DNA of 12,744 nucleotides from NCBI GenBank assembly GCA_012519365.1, contig JAAYQH010000064.1, positions 1 to 12,744 of the forward strand, given 5' to 3'. The position numbers were made by a program, and so were the translations under genes. Of the stretch, positions 1 through 7,900 are shown one piece after another (position 1 is the stretch's first letter; the number at the start of each line of letters is the position of its first letter). The notes under the pieces are model-generated. The model was not told the origin of the DNA and did no database searches. It saw nothing but the letters and a program-made list of their open reading frames with translations. This stretch comes from Planctomycetota bacterium. GTDB taxonomy: Bacteria; Planctomycetota; Phycisphaerae; Sedimentisphaerales; Anaerohalosphaeraceae.

Positions 1-69
1 CACATGCCTCACCGGTTTGCGGACGCTCGAATGCCGCGGGTTTCAGAGAGACTACGCATGCCTTGTTAT
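1..69. other. Window edge, no assignable feature
   Basis: This short stretch lies downstream of the minus-strand glycosidase. Two plus-strand frames are open here, but neither has a recognisable protein pattern. I see no hairpin followed by a T tract that would end the glycosidase transcript, so its terminator is probably outside the window. The only visible repetition is a short ATGCCT motif at both ends of the stretch. Confidence 0.3.
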
Positions 70-2970
70 TTAGAGCCGGCCAAGCCATTCTTCGGCAAGG
101 ACCGCAAAGTCGGCTAAATCCACATGTCCATCGCAATCTAAATCTGCTGCACCCGCATCGGCGGCCTGCCATGTTTCGGCCAGCCGGATAAAGTCCAGCA
201 TATCTACGACGCCATCCGGCACGATGTCGGCGCTCAGGGCGTTATCTGCATACATTTTCTCAATATGAGTTGCACTTAACGGGCGATCATAGATCCGCAC
301 TTCATCCAGAAAGCCCTCATAATACGTCGCGTCTGCGGGATCGATTCGCGCTCCGATCAGCACATCATCGGCCGCGGCGGTGTTAATCGGGATATTGGGG
401 TTGATGTTGACCTCTGTCTCGAACCGTCCGTCTACATACAGTTGAATGTCGTCAATTGCGGCGGCAGTTGAATCCGGAATCACCAGTGCGATGTGATGCC
501 ATTGTCCGTCATTGATCGTCCGTTCGGTGGTGATGTTGCCGCCCCATACGCCGGCGCCGAACTGTCCGTTGACTGTTCCGAACATCCATTTCTGCCCAGG
601 CTGGGGCCGACCCCAGGAGAGCACAAGATTTTGATCCGTGGCGGTGGTCTTCACCCAGGCGGTGCAGGTTCGGCTTTGTCCGCCGCTGATGCCGGTAAAG
701 CCCGGGACTCTCAAATAGCTGTCAACGCCGTTAAGGTGCAGGCCTCTGCAGTGTTTTCCGGTCGTCCGGATGTTGTCAGCGGCGTTGAACAGATAGGCAT
801 GGCGCTGGTTGCCGGAGGCGTCGGCGGCAACGGTCCCGCTGCGTTCGTTAAACGGCCAGTGGGCCACAGGGCGTTCAGAACCTTCCACAATAAACGAAGT
901 GATGCGGTCGTTCCAGCCGTCGGAGACAAAACAGACCTCCTCGGCGGTTTTGACCAGCGAAGGTCCCTGGAAATTGTCATTGTCATAAAAGGTGACGGTA
1001 TAGCCGGGAACGATTTTGACCGATGAGGCGTCGTTATTTCGCCCGCCGGCGGCGATTAAATCGGCAAGGGTATAGGCGCCGATGCCGAACGAGGCCCTCC
1101 AACCTCGGTAATCGCAGTGCTGGAAGATTTTTACCGCGGTCGGGACGGTGATTTCAACGGCTGCGCGGCTGGTTGCGCCGTTGGAATTGGTATAGCAGAC
1201 AAAATAGCGTCCTGCCCAGTCCGACTGGAAGTCGCTGCGTGTTACTTCCTGAAGGCCGTTTGCGGTCGCCCCGTTTGGAGCGATCCACGTCCACGTCCCG
1301 CCGGTGTCGGACCCGTCTGTCTGAGCCTTCAATGTGACGGTATCGCCGATCTCAAGGATGGCTCTGGCGGTTTGTATCCAGTCGCCGTTGTTAATTGACA
1401 GATACGTTTTTATCGGGGTCGGCACGGCATACCCGACAAACTGCCAGTGCTGGGATTGCTGGGCGAGGTTGGTTTCTGTGAGGATGACGGCGGTGTTGTT
1501 TGCGGTGCGGTTGTTCAGCGGCTGAAGGGATTTGCCGGTCAGCCGATTCTGAATGTTGAAATATCCGTTGCCCACATCAATCAATCGCCATTGTTGGGGA
1601 TAATGAAATGCGTCGGTCTGAGCAATGACGGCAGGGGTATTGTTTGCGCTTTGGTTAGCCAGCGGCTGAACAGTTTTGCCGGCCGCCCGGCTGCGAAGCT
1701 GATAATACCCGTTGCCCAGGTCCACCCGTGCCCACATTTGAGACGAACTGCTCGCGTTTTCATCGTACAAGATCAGGGGCGTGTTGTCTGTGGTGGAGGA
1801 GCTTTGAAGCCGCAGACTGCGTCCGGAGATTCTGTTTCGGATGAAGCCATATCGTGGGGTTTCGCCGCCGACGGTGCCGGCCATTTTCCAGAAGGCACGG
1901 GCGACCGAGGCATTGTCAATCAAACTGGCAGAGGCATTGCCGCTCGTGTTGTTCCAACTTTCGGGATAGCGGCCGCTTGCGGGGTCTTTGCAGTTCCGGT
2001 GCAGAAAGGTGAGGTAGCCTGCGGCGATGTCGAGCCAGTACGGATTGCCGTCAGCCTCATACAAGTCCACGTAGGCATTGGTCATATCATGTCCGCCCCA
2101 TTTACCGGTTTGCCCGAGGGCGTATGTGGTGGTATTGATAAACTGAGCTTCCATGGCCGCGGCCAGTCGCTGCGCTTCTGACAGGTAGGCTTTATCTGCG
2201 GTAATGCGATAAAGCCGCACTGCCGACTGAATCACCACCGCGGTAAGATAACCTAACGGGCCTTGATTGATTTCGTGATAAACCCCCGAAGAGATACGCA
2301 GGAAGGATGCCGCCTCAAGCCAATGGTATAAACGGGAGCCATCGGTCAGATAATGCTCAATGCCGGTGGCTTGATAGGCCATCAGGTTGGCCAGAATTGT
2401 AGGCGCCGTTGCGCAAATCGATACCCCATCGGTATTCGATTCATGCCAGCGAATCCCGCCGTCGTAGGTATTGCCGGGGCCGTTTTCGCCGCTCATGCAG
2501 AAGACAAGAATTTCCCGTGCACGGTTCAGATATTCGGTACTGCCGGTCAATTCGTGCAACTCCATATACACTATTGCGATCCAGGCATTGTCATCGTAAT
2601 AGCGATCGCCGCAATTGCCCGCACTGGCATTATAGGCCCAGTACCCTTGGGCATAGCAGCGGTATCGGCTCTGAAAGGCGTCGGCCATTGAGGATACGGT
2701 TTCAAGGTAGGATGGATCAACTTTTGACGCAGCCGCCAAAGCACCGAACATCACGCCCTGGGGCCATGCATAGGCCGAAAACCGCTGGGTCAGGGATTCG
2801 GCGTAAAGGTTTCGGGTGGTGCTGCCGGTGAGCCGAAAATCCGTTTCAATTTGTGCGAGGGTCTCCTGTCCCCATTGCCGAAAGGTATAGCCCGTTTCTG
2901 CCTCTGCCCGGCTGAATACGAAAACACAAAAAACACACAGGAAAACCCATACTCCCTTTTTAATGGACAC
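70..2970 (-). CDS. Secreted multimodular GH76-family (alpha-1,6-mannanase-like) glycosidase with dockerin-like tail
   Basis: This is probably an exported endo-acting alpha-mannan hydrolase. Numbering is from the GTG at 2970, giving 966 residues. Residues 1-24 form a signal peptide: two lysines, a Val/Phe/Cys-rich core, and a cleavage site near A-E-A. Residues about 52-362 resemble GH76, with the family's catalytic Asp pair in a Y-Y-D-D-N-A-W motif (D126, D127). Residues 372-514 form a ricin-type beta-trefoil with three QxW motifs (near 411, 459, 507), a likely sugar-binding module. An Ig-like domain follows (520-610). Residues 613-697 form a beta/gamma-crystallin-like domain with two N/D-N/D-x-x-S/T-S calcium motifs (645-650, 687-692). 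A LamG/concanavalin-like domain follows (699-907). Residues 915-966 are a dockerin-like pair; the first loop lacks one acidic ligand, the second is canonical. The GTG has a strong GGAGGT six bases upstream. An ATG at 3012, with a weaker GAGG, would add 14 residues. The fold assignment is firm; the exact substrate is inferred. Confidence 0.85.
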   Translation of the reverse strand: MSIKKGVWVFLCVFCVFVFSRAEAETGYTFRQWGQETLAQIETDFRLTGSTTRNLYAESLTQRFSAYAWPQGVMFGALAAASKVDPSYLETVSSMADAFQSRYRCYAQGYWAYNASAGNCGDRYYDDNAWIAIVYMELHELTGSTEYLNRAREILVFCMSGENGPGNTYDGGIRWHESNTDGVSICATAPTILANLMAYQATGIEHYLTDGSRLYHWLEAASFLRISSGVYHEINQGPLGYLTAVVIQSAVRLYRITADKAYLSEAQRLAAAMEAQFINTTTYALGQTGKWGGHDMTNAYVDLYEADGNPYWLDIAAGYLTFLHRNCKDPASGRYPESWNNTSGNASASLIDNASVARAFWKMAGTVGGETPRYGFIRNRISGRSLRLQSSSTTDNTPLILYDENASSSSQMWARVDLGNGYYQLRSRAAGKTVQPLANQSANNTPAVIAQTDAFHYPQQWRLIDVGNGYFNIQNRLTGKSLQPLNNRTANNTAVILTETNLAQQSQHWQFVGYAVPTPIKTYLSINNGDWIQTARAILEIGDTVTLKAQTDGSDTGGTWTWIAPNGATANGLQEVTRSDFQSDWAGRYFVCYTNSNGATSRAAVEITVPTAVKIFQHCDYRGWRASFGIGAYTLADLIAAGGRNNDASSVKIVPGYTVTFYDNDNFQGPSLVKTAEEVCFVSDGWNDRITSFIVEGSERPVAHWPFNERSGTVAADASGNQRHAYLFNAADNIRTTGKHCRGLHLNGVDSYLRVPGFTGISGGQSRTCTAWVKTTATDQNLVLSWGRPQPGQKWMFGTVNGQFGAGVWGGNITTERTINDGQWHHIALVIPDSTAAAIDDIQLYVDGRFETEVNINPNIPINTAAADDVLIGARIDPADATYYEGFLDEVRIYDRPLSATHIEKMYADNALSADIVPDGVVDMLDFIRLAETWQAADAGAADLDCDGHVDLADFAVLAEEWLGRL
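2918..2945 (-). repeat. Low-complexity heptamer-like tract inside signal peptide coding sequence
   Basis: Read on the minus strand, this tract falls into four 7-base units, three of which begin with TTTT. It encodes most of the hydrophobic Phe/Val/Cys core of the glycosidase signal peptide. The low complexity may simply reflect Phe and Val codons, so its status as a repeat is weak. Confidence 0.2.
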
Positions 2971-3111
2971 AATCAGACCTCCGCATTGCACTATCCTCGA
3001 AACTTTCAACATGTTAGGCCTCACATCAAACGTTCACTCAGTGTCACGCCTAAAACCACCCCTATACTATAACGGTGATAAAGATAGTCTATTTTAATGA
3101 AAAAAATACTT

Positions 3112-3135
3112 CAATTTTGCGAATGTGCAAAATTG
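3112..3135. promoter_or_regulatory. Perfect 9-bp inverted repeat, candidate operator
   Basis: CAATTTTGC at 3112-3120 and GCAAAATTG at 3127-3135 are exact inverted copies separated by 6 bp. The element sits between the divergent glycosidase and clpX genes, about 142 bp from the glycosidase start and 170 bp from the clpX start. On the minus strand its end overlaps a possible -35 (TTGAAG), which is followed 17 bp later by a weak -10 (TAGACT). There is no T tract after it, so a dimeric repressor site controlling the glycosidase is more likely than a terminator. It is not a CIRCE element. The symmetry is observed; the role is inferred. Confidence 0.45.
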
Positions 3136-3203
3136 TTCGTGATTGCCCCCTTATCAACAACCGCAAAGCCGTTTGGACAAAGACGTTTTGACTTGAATCT
3201 CCC

Positions 3204-3232
3204 TTGCGAATGCTTGCCGGATATGGTACGAT
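3204..3232 (+). promoter_or_regulatory. Candidate clpX promoter
   Basis: TTGCGA (3204-3209) and TACGAT (3227-3232) are 17 bp apart and lie about 73 bp upstream of the clpX start. Each matches its sigma-70 consensus box at four of six positions. It is the best-spaced pair I found in this intergenic region, but the evidence is weak. Confidence 0.25.
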
Positions 3233-3305
3233 AAGGCATAACGATAAAACTCCGCCCTATGTTTCCTCGACGGGGTCATACGGATACCTAAAATTGGAGA
3301 TAAAG

Positions 3306-4574
3306 ATGGCTAAATCTTCTAATAATTACAGACGTGAATCGTGCAGTTTTTGTGGTCGGGCTAAAAAACAGATTGACGCCTTCGTGGAGGGCCCGGCGGG
3401 CGTGTTTATCTGTCCGGAATGTGTAGAATTGTGCTACAATATTGTCTGTCAGGAACGGCGCCGCATGCAGGGCGGCCAGATGGCCCTTTCAAATGTCCCT
3501 AAGCCGCGGGAGATAAAGGAGTTTCTGGATCAATATGTCATTGGGCAGGAACATGCCAAGCGGTCTTTGGCGGTAGCGGTGCACAACCATTATAAGCGGT
3601 TGATGCACTCGGAAAGTGAGGATCAGGATGTGGAACTTGAGAAGTCCAATGTCCTGCTGATTGGGCCGACCGGTTCGGGCAAGACGCTGCTGGCCAAGAC
3701 GTTGGCCCGGATGCTGCATGTGCCGTTTGCGATTTGCGATGCGACAACGGTGACGGAGGCCGGCTATGTGGGTGAGGATGTGGAAAACTTCCTGCTTCGG
3801 CTACTGCAGAATGCCGATTATGACATTGAAGCGGCCCAGCGCGGCATCGTGTATATAGACGAAATTGACAAAGTCGGCAAGACTAACCAGAATGTGTCCA
3901 TCACGCGGGATGTGTCCGGCGAAGGGGTCCAGCAGGCGTTGCTGAAGATGCTGGAAGGGACGATTTCGAATATTCCTCCGCAGGGCGGGCGCAAACACCC
4001 CGAACAACAGTATATCCAGATCGACACCAGCCAAATTATGTTCATTTGCGGCGGCACGTTTGTAGGGCTGGAAAACATCATCAAAAAACGACTTGGTAAA
4101 CGCATGATCGGGTTTGACAGTGAGCAGTCTGGCCGTGCCGAGAAAAAACAGGATTACAGCGAGGTGATCTCTCAGGTGACACCGGAAGACATTATTGAAT
4201 TTGGGATGATTCCGGAGCTTGTCGGTCGTTTGCCGATTATCACGACATTGTCGGCCCTCGATGAGGCGGCATTAATTCGGATTCTGACCGAGCCGAAGAA
4301 TGCCTTGGTCAGGCAGTATCAGCGGCTCTTTGAGATGGAAGACGCTGAGTTGAAGTTTACCGACGAGGCCCTGATGCTGCTGGCTCAGCGGGCGATGAAA
4401 CGCGATACGGGGGCCCGCGCCCTGCGTGCGGTGATGGAAGAGCTGATGGTTGATTTGATGTATCGCCTTCCGGAGGCGCCTAAACCCGGCAAGTATGTCA
4501 TTACTGCCGACGTTGTTGAGGGACGTGCGGATCTGTTTGCTCAGCAGCGAAAAGCTAAAAAAGAAGGCGCTTGA
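3306..4574 (+). CDS. clpX: ATP-dependent protease ATP-binding subunit ClpX
   Basis: ClpX is the AAA+ unfoldase that recognises tagged proteins and threads them into the ClpP peptidase chamber in the cytoplasm. The 422-residue length is normal for the family. The N-terminal zinc-binding domain has C13, C16, C36 and C39. The AAA+ core shows Walker A GPTGSGKT (120-127), the pore loop GYVG (153-156), Walker B ending in D185-E186, the RKH loop (229-231) and the IGF loop used to dock ClpP (268-270). A sensor-II type GARALR motif lies near the C-terminal domain. The start is the ATG at 3306, preceded by GGAGA at 3296-3300 with five bases of spacing. A longer in-frame reading from 3204 has no family similarity in its extra 34 residues. 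No clpP or tig gene lies next to it within the window: the upstream neighbour is the divergent glycosidase and the downstream neighbour is unrelated. Confidence 0.97.
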   Translation: MAKSSNNYRRESCSFCGRAKKQIDAFVEGPAGVFICPECVELCYNIVCQERRRMQGGQMALSNVPKPREIKEFLDQYVIGQEHAKRSLAVAVHNHYKRLMHSESEDQDVELEKSNVLLIGPTGSGKTLLAKTLARMLHVPFAICDATTVTEAGYVGEDVENFLLRLLQNADYDIEAAQRGIVYIDEIDKVGKTNQNVSITRDVSGEGVQQALLKMLEGTISNIPPQGGRKHPEQQYIQIDTSQIMFICGGTFVGLENIIKKRLGKRMIGFDSEQSGRAEKKQDYSEVISQVTPEDIIEFGMIPELVGRLPIITTLSALDEAALIRILTEPKNALVRQYQRLFEMEDAELKFTDEALMLLAQRAMKRDTGARALRAVMEELMVDLMYRLPEAPKPGKYVITADVVEGRADLFAQQRKAKKEGA

Positions 4575-4610
4575 TCGCCCCCCTGAGCGGGTTCCGAACA
4601 AAGGAATCGG

Positions 4611-4649
4611 TATGCATAAAATGCAGAAGGAGTATGCATTTTGTGTATA
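4611..4649 (+). other. 15-bp RNA hairpin downstream of clpX (possible 3'-end or termination structure)
   Basis: Bases 4611-4625 can pair with 4635-4649 over 15 continuous positions in plus-strand RNA, using two G-U wobbles. The loop is nine bases (4626-4634) and displays GGAG. The inner eight pairs are Watson-Crick. In minus-strand RNA the wobble positions become A-C mismatches, so the structure fits the clpX transcript sense. It begins 37 bases after the clpX stop. The stem is AU-rich and there is no separate U tract after it, so classical intrinsic termination is not assured. An mRNA-stabilising 3' end or a processing site is equally possible. Confidence 0.45.
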
Positions 4650-4918
4650 AAGGGCTTCTGGGTCGTTTCGGGTGTCCTGCTATGCGAATATAGCGTATTG
4701 GTTGTGAAATGGCAAATAGATGACGCAAGAGCGTATCCTCGGACCTTTATCGGCCCAAATCGAAATGAAGCGGGCAATTGGCCGGTGTTTGGCACGATAA
4801 TTGTTCATTGGGTCGGTAAGATGCAGATACTATGATTTTTATCTTATTGGGGTATTCTTCTAACGAAGAGGTGCCGTCAGGCGGGCAGTTACAATGAGTT
4901 TGTCGGGAGATGCGCGAT
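4650..4918 (+). other. Intergenic region upstream of the activase gene
   Basis: No convincing gene is visible in these roughly 270 bases. Two small perfect stems occur: GCTAT/ATAGC (4679-4683 with 4690-4694) and TCTTC/GAAGA around a four-base loop (4856-4860 with 4865-4869); the second would fall in the activase leader. I found no well-spaced sigma-70 promoter. TTGTTC at 4801-4806 followed by GATACT at 4826-4831 has a 19-bp spacer and is only a weak candidate. A 64-codon frame starting at a TTG (4641-4835) has no family resemblance and is not called. Confidence 0.4.
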
Positions 4919-7900
4919 ATGGAGATTATAAAGGGCCATCGCGACGGGAGTGTCCGGTCCGATGAGGCAGTTGATAAGCAGGCATTGAGTTTGGGAATTG
5001 ACATTGGCTCGATCAGCAGCGATGTCATTGTGCTGGATGAGCGGGGCCATGTGATCTTCAAGGACTATCGGCGCACGCACGGCCGGCCGATCGAGACGAT
5101 TGTCGAGCAGATTGAGCGGCTTTTTGAGCAGTATCCGGCCGAGGGGTTTGAACGGCTGGGGGTGACCGGCTTATGCGGTCGGCTGGCGGCTGAGGCGATG
5201 GGGGCGATGTTTATCAATGAAGTGCGTGCGCAGGCCCTGGGGGTTTCTCATCTTTATCCTGAATTTTCGCAGGCAACGGTCATCGAAATGGGGGGGCAGG
5301 ACAGCAAGTTGATTTTCCTGGAAAGTCGGGATGATACGCTTGAATTAAAGGATTTTGCACTGAATTCAGTGTGTGCAGCCGGAACGGGGGCGTTTTTGGA
5401 TCAGCAGGCCGAGCGGCTGGGGGTTTCGATTGAGGACGAGTTTGGTCGGCTTGCGTTGCAAAGTACCTCGGTGCCGCAGATGGCCGGTCGATGCTCGGTG
5501 TTTGCCAAAAGCGATATGATTCATTTGCAGCAGGTGGCTACGCCGGTGTGTGATATTGTGGCGGGGTTGTGTTTGGCGCTGGCCCGAAGTTTGAAGAGCA
5601 ATCTGGGTTGCGGCAGGCAGTTCGTCAAACCGGTGATTTTTACCGGCGGCGTGGCGGCCAATGCGGGGGTGGTCAGGGCGTTTGAGGAGGTTCTGGGTCT
5701 GGAACAAGGCGAGTTGATTGTGCCCGGGCTGCATTTTTATACCGGGGCGTTGGGGGCGGCGCTGGCCGCTGGGCAGTCCTCCGGCGTGGCGGCAAAGACG
5801 GCCGTTGAGAAACTTCGGTCCTTGCTGACAGATGGGCAAGGGGCCCATCAGCGGATTCCGCATCGGGGGCCGCTGGCTGTGCCGGTACTGCTGCCGCCGG
5901 AAAGCCGGGTCTATACCGACTGGCGGGAAACCGAGCCGGGCTGTGAGGCGTATTTGGGGGTGGATGTCGGGTCGATCAGTACGAATGTGGCGGTGGTGGA
6001 CAGCGAAAAACGGGTGCTGGCCAAGGCGTACTTGATGACGGCCGGACGTCCGCTCGAAGCGGTGCGGGAGGGGTTGCGTCGTGTGGGCCGACAGGTCGCC
6101 GGCAAGGTGCGAATTGCAGGGGCGGCCACAACCGGTTCGGGGCGATACCTGACGGGCGACTTTATCGGTGCGGATGTGGTAATTAACGAGATTACTGCGC
6201 AGGCAGCAGGGGCTGTGGCGGTCTGCCCGGAGGTCGATACGATTTTTGAGATTGGCGGGCAGGACAGCAAGTTCATCCGGCTGGAAAACGGCGTGGTGTT
6301 GGATTTTGAAATGAACCATGCGTGTGCGGCCGGGACGGGGTCGTTTCTGGAAGAGCAGGCCCAGCGGTTGGGGATTTCGATCAAAGAGGAATTTGCGGCA
6401 CTGGCGGCCAAAAGCCCAAAACCGGTGCAGTTGGGTGAGCGGTGTACCGTGTTTATTGAATCGGATTTGCTCGGCTATCAGCAACGCGGCGCCAAGACGG
6501 AGGATTTGGTAGCGGGGCTGGCGTATTCGATTGTGGCCAATTATCTGCATCGTGTTGTCGGGCGGCGCAAGATCGGCCGGCATATCTGCTTTCAGGGGGG
6601 CACAGCCTTTAACAAGGCGGTATGGGCGGCATTTGAGACCGTTCTCGGCAAGCCGATTCGTGTGCCGGATCATCATGAGATGACCGGGGCGATCGGGGCG
6701 GCGCTGATTGCCGCAGAGCATGTGCGCAAGATACGTCACGGCAACGGCGACAGCTATCGGACGCGGTTTCGCGGGTTTGAAAACCTGGCCCAGGTCCAGT
6801 ACACCGTTGAGACGTTTATGTGCGAGCATTGCCCCAATGCCTGCGAAATCAAGAAGGTGCAGATCGAAGGGGCCGAGCCGTTGTATTACGGCTCCCGATG
6901 CGACCGCTATAATGTGCGCACAGAAAAGGCCAAGACATCGGGTGAGGATATTCTGAATTGGCGGACGCGAAAACTGTTTGAGCATGCGGAGGTGAGCATG
7001 TCAGCCAGCACAGATCAAACCTCCGCTGTTGCGACGGAAGTTTTATCTTCATCCTCCCTTTGCCATTCGGAACTCCAAAATCAAACCTCGAAAACGGTAG
7101 CCATTCCGCGGGCGTTGATTACATGGCAAGTGCTGCCGTTGTTTTCGCGGTTTTTTAAGGCGCTGGGGCTGCAGGTGTCAGTATCCGGCAAGACGACCAA
7201 GAAGACGATTCAGAGGGGGGTCGAGTCGGTGCCGGCTCAGCCGTGTTTTCCGGTGAAGGCAGCCTTTGGGCATGTGTGCGAGATACTCGAGACCCAGCCG
7301 GATTTCCTGTTTATTCCCTTTATCCCCAGTATGACGCCGGTGGCTGCCGAGCAGTCGTATCATAAGCTCTGTCCGTATGTGCAGTCGTTTGCGTTTCAGG
7401 TGCAAAGTGCTTTTGCCGGGCGATTCGGACGGACGCAGCTGCTTAGCGGGCCGTTGCGGCTGGGGGAAGGTCCCAAGGCGATGAAGCGATCGTTTCGGCA
7501 TTTGGCGGCACAGGTGGGTGCCGGCGCCAAGCAGGCCGATGCGGCTCTTGAGGCGGCGTTAAAGGCGCAGCAGGCGTTTGAAAATGACCTTCGCGAAAAG
7601 GGTCGGCAGATGATCGAGTCGCTTGGGCCGCAGGAGCGTTTGTTTGTGTTGATTTCACGGCCGTATAACGGGCTGGATGAGGGGATGAATCTGCGGCTTT
7701 CGCAGAAACTTGAGGCGATGGGGGTGCGGTGGATGCCGATGGAGATGCTGGATTTGGCGTCGGCCCCGCTGTCGGATACTGCGCTGCATCGCTCGGTGTA
7801 TTGGAGTTACGGCCAGCGGATTTTGCGGGCGGCGGAGATTATTCGGCGGGATAACCGGCTGTTTGGGATTTATCTGAGCAATTTCAGTTGCGGGCCGGAT

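Noticed and set aside
1..74. Possible end of a plus-strand gene running into the window
   Set aside because: Open frames this short occur by chance and neither reading shows a protein pattern.
1447..2181. 244-codon plus-strand frame opposite the glycosidase
   Set aside because: It is low-complexity Gly/Val/Cys sequence and lies opposite clear ricin-trefoil and GH76 sequence.
4612..4650. 12-residue peptide frame preceded by AAAGGA, coinciding with the hairpin after clpX
   Set aside because: Its bounds match the hairpin almost exactly, so the sequence is better explained by RNA pairing; it is too short to support on its own and lacks the repeated codons of an attenuator.
4641..4835. 64-codon frame from a TTG with a hydrophobic start
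   Set aside because: Weak start codon lying within the hairpin stem and no family similarity; the Shine-Dalgarno-like bases are in the hairpin loop.
5294..6273. Exact 17-bp repeat GGGCAGGACAGCAAGTT at 5294-5310 and 6257-6273
   Set aside because: It encodes the conserved G-Q-D-S-K motif of both ASKHA domains, so it is explained by domain duplication and protein constraint, not a DNA element.
5366..6985. 539-codon minus-strand open frame opposite the activase gene
   Set aside because: It is rich in Arg, Pro and His and has no family motifs, as expected from the antisense of G-rich codons; the plus strand shows conserved ASKHA motifs throughout.
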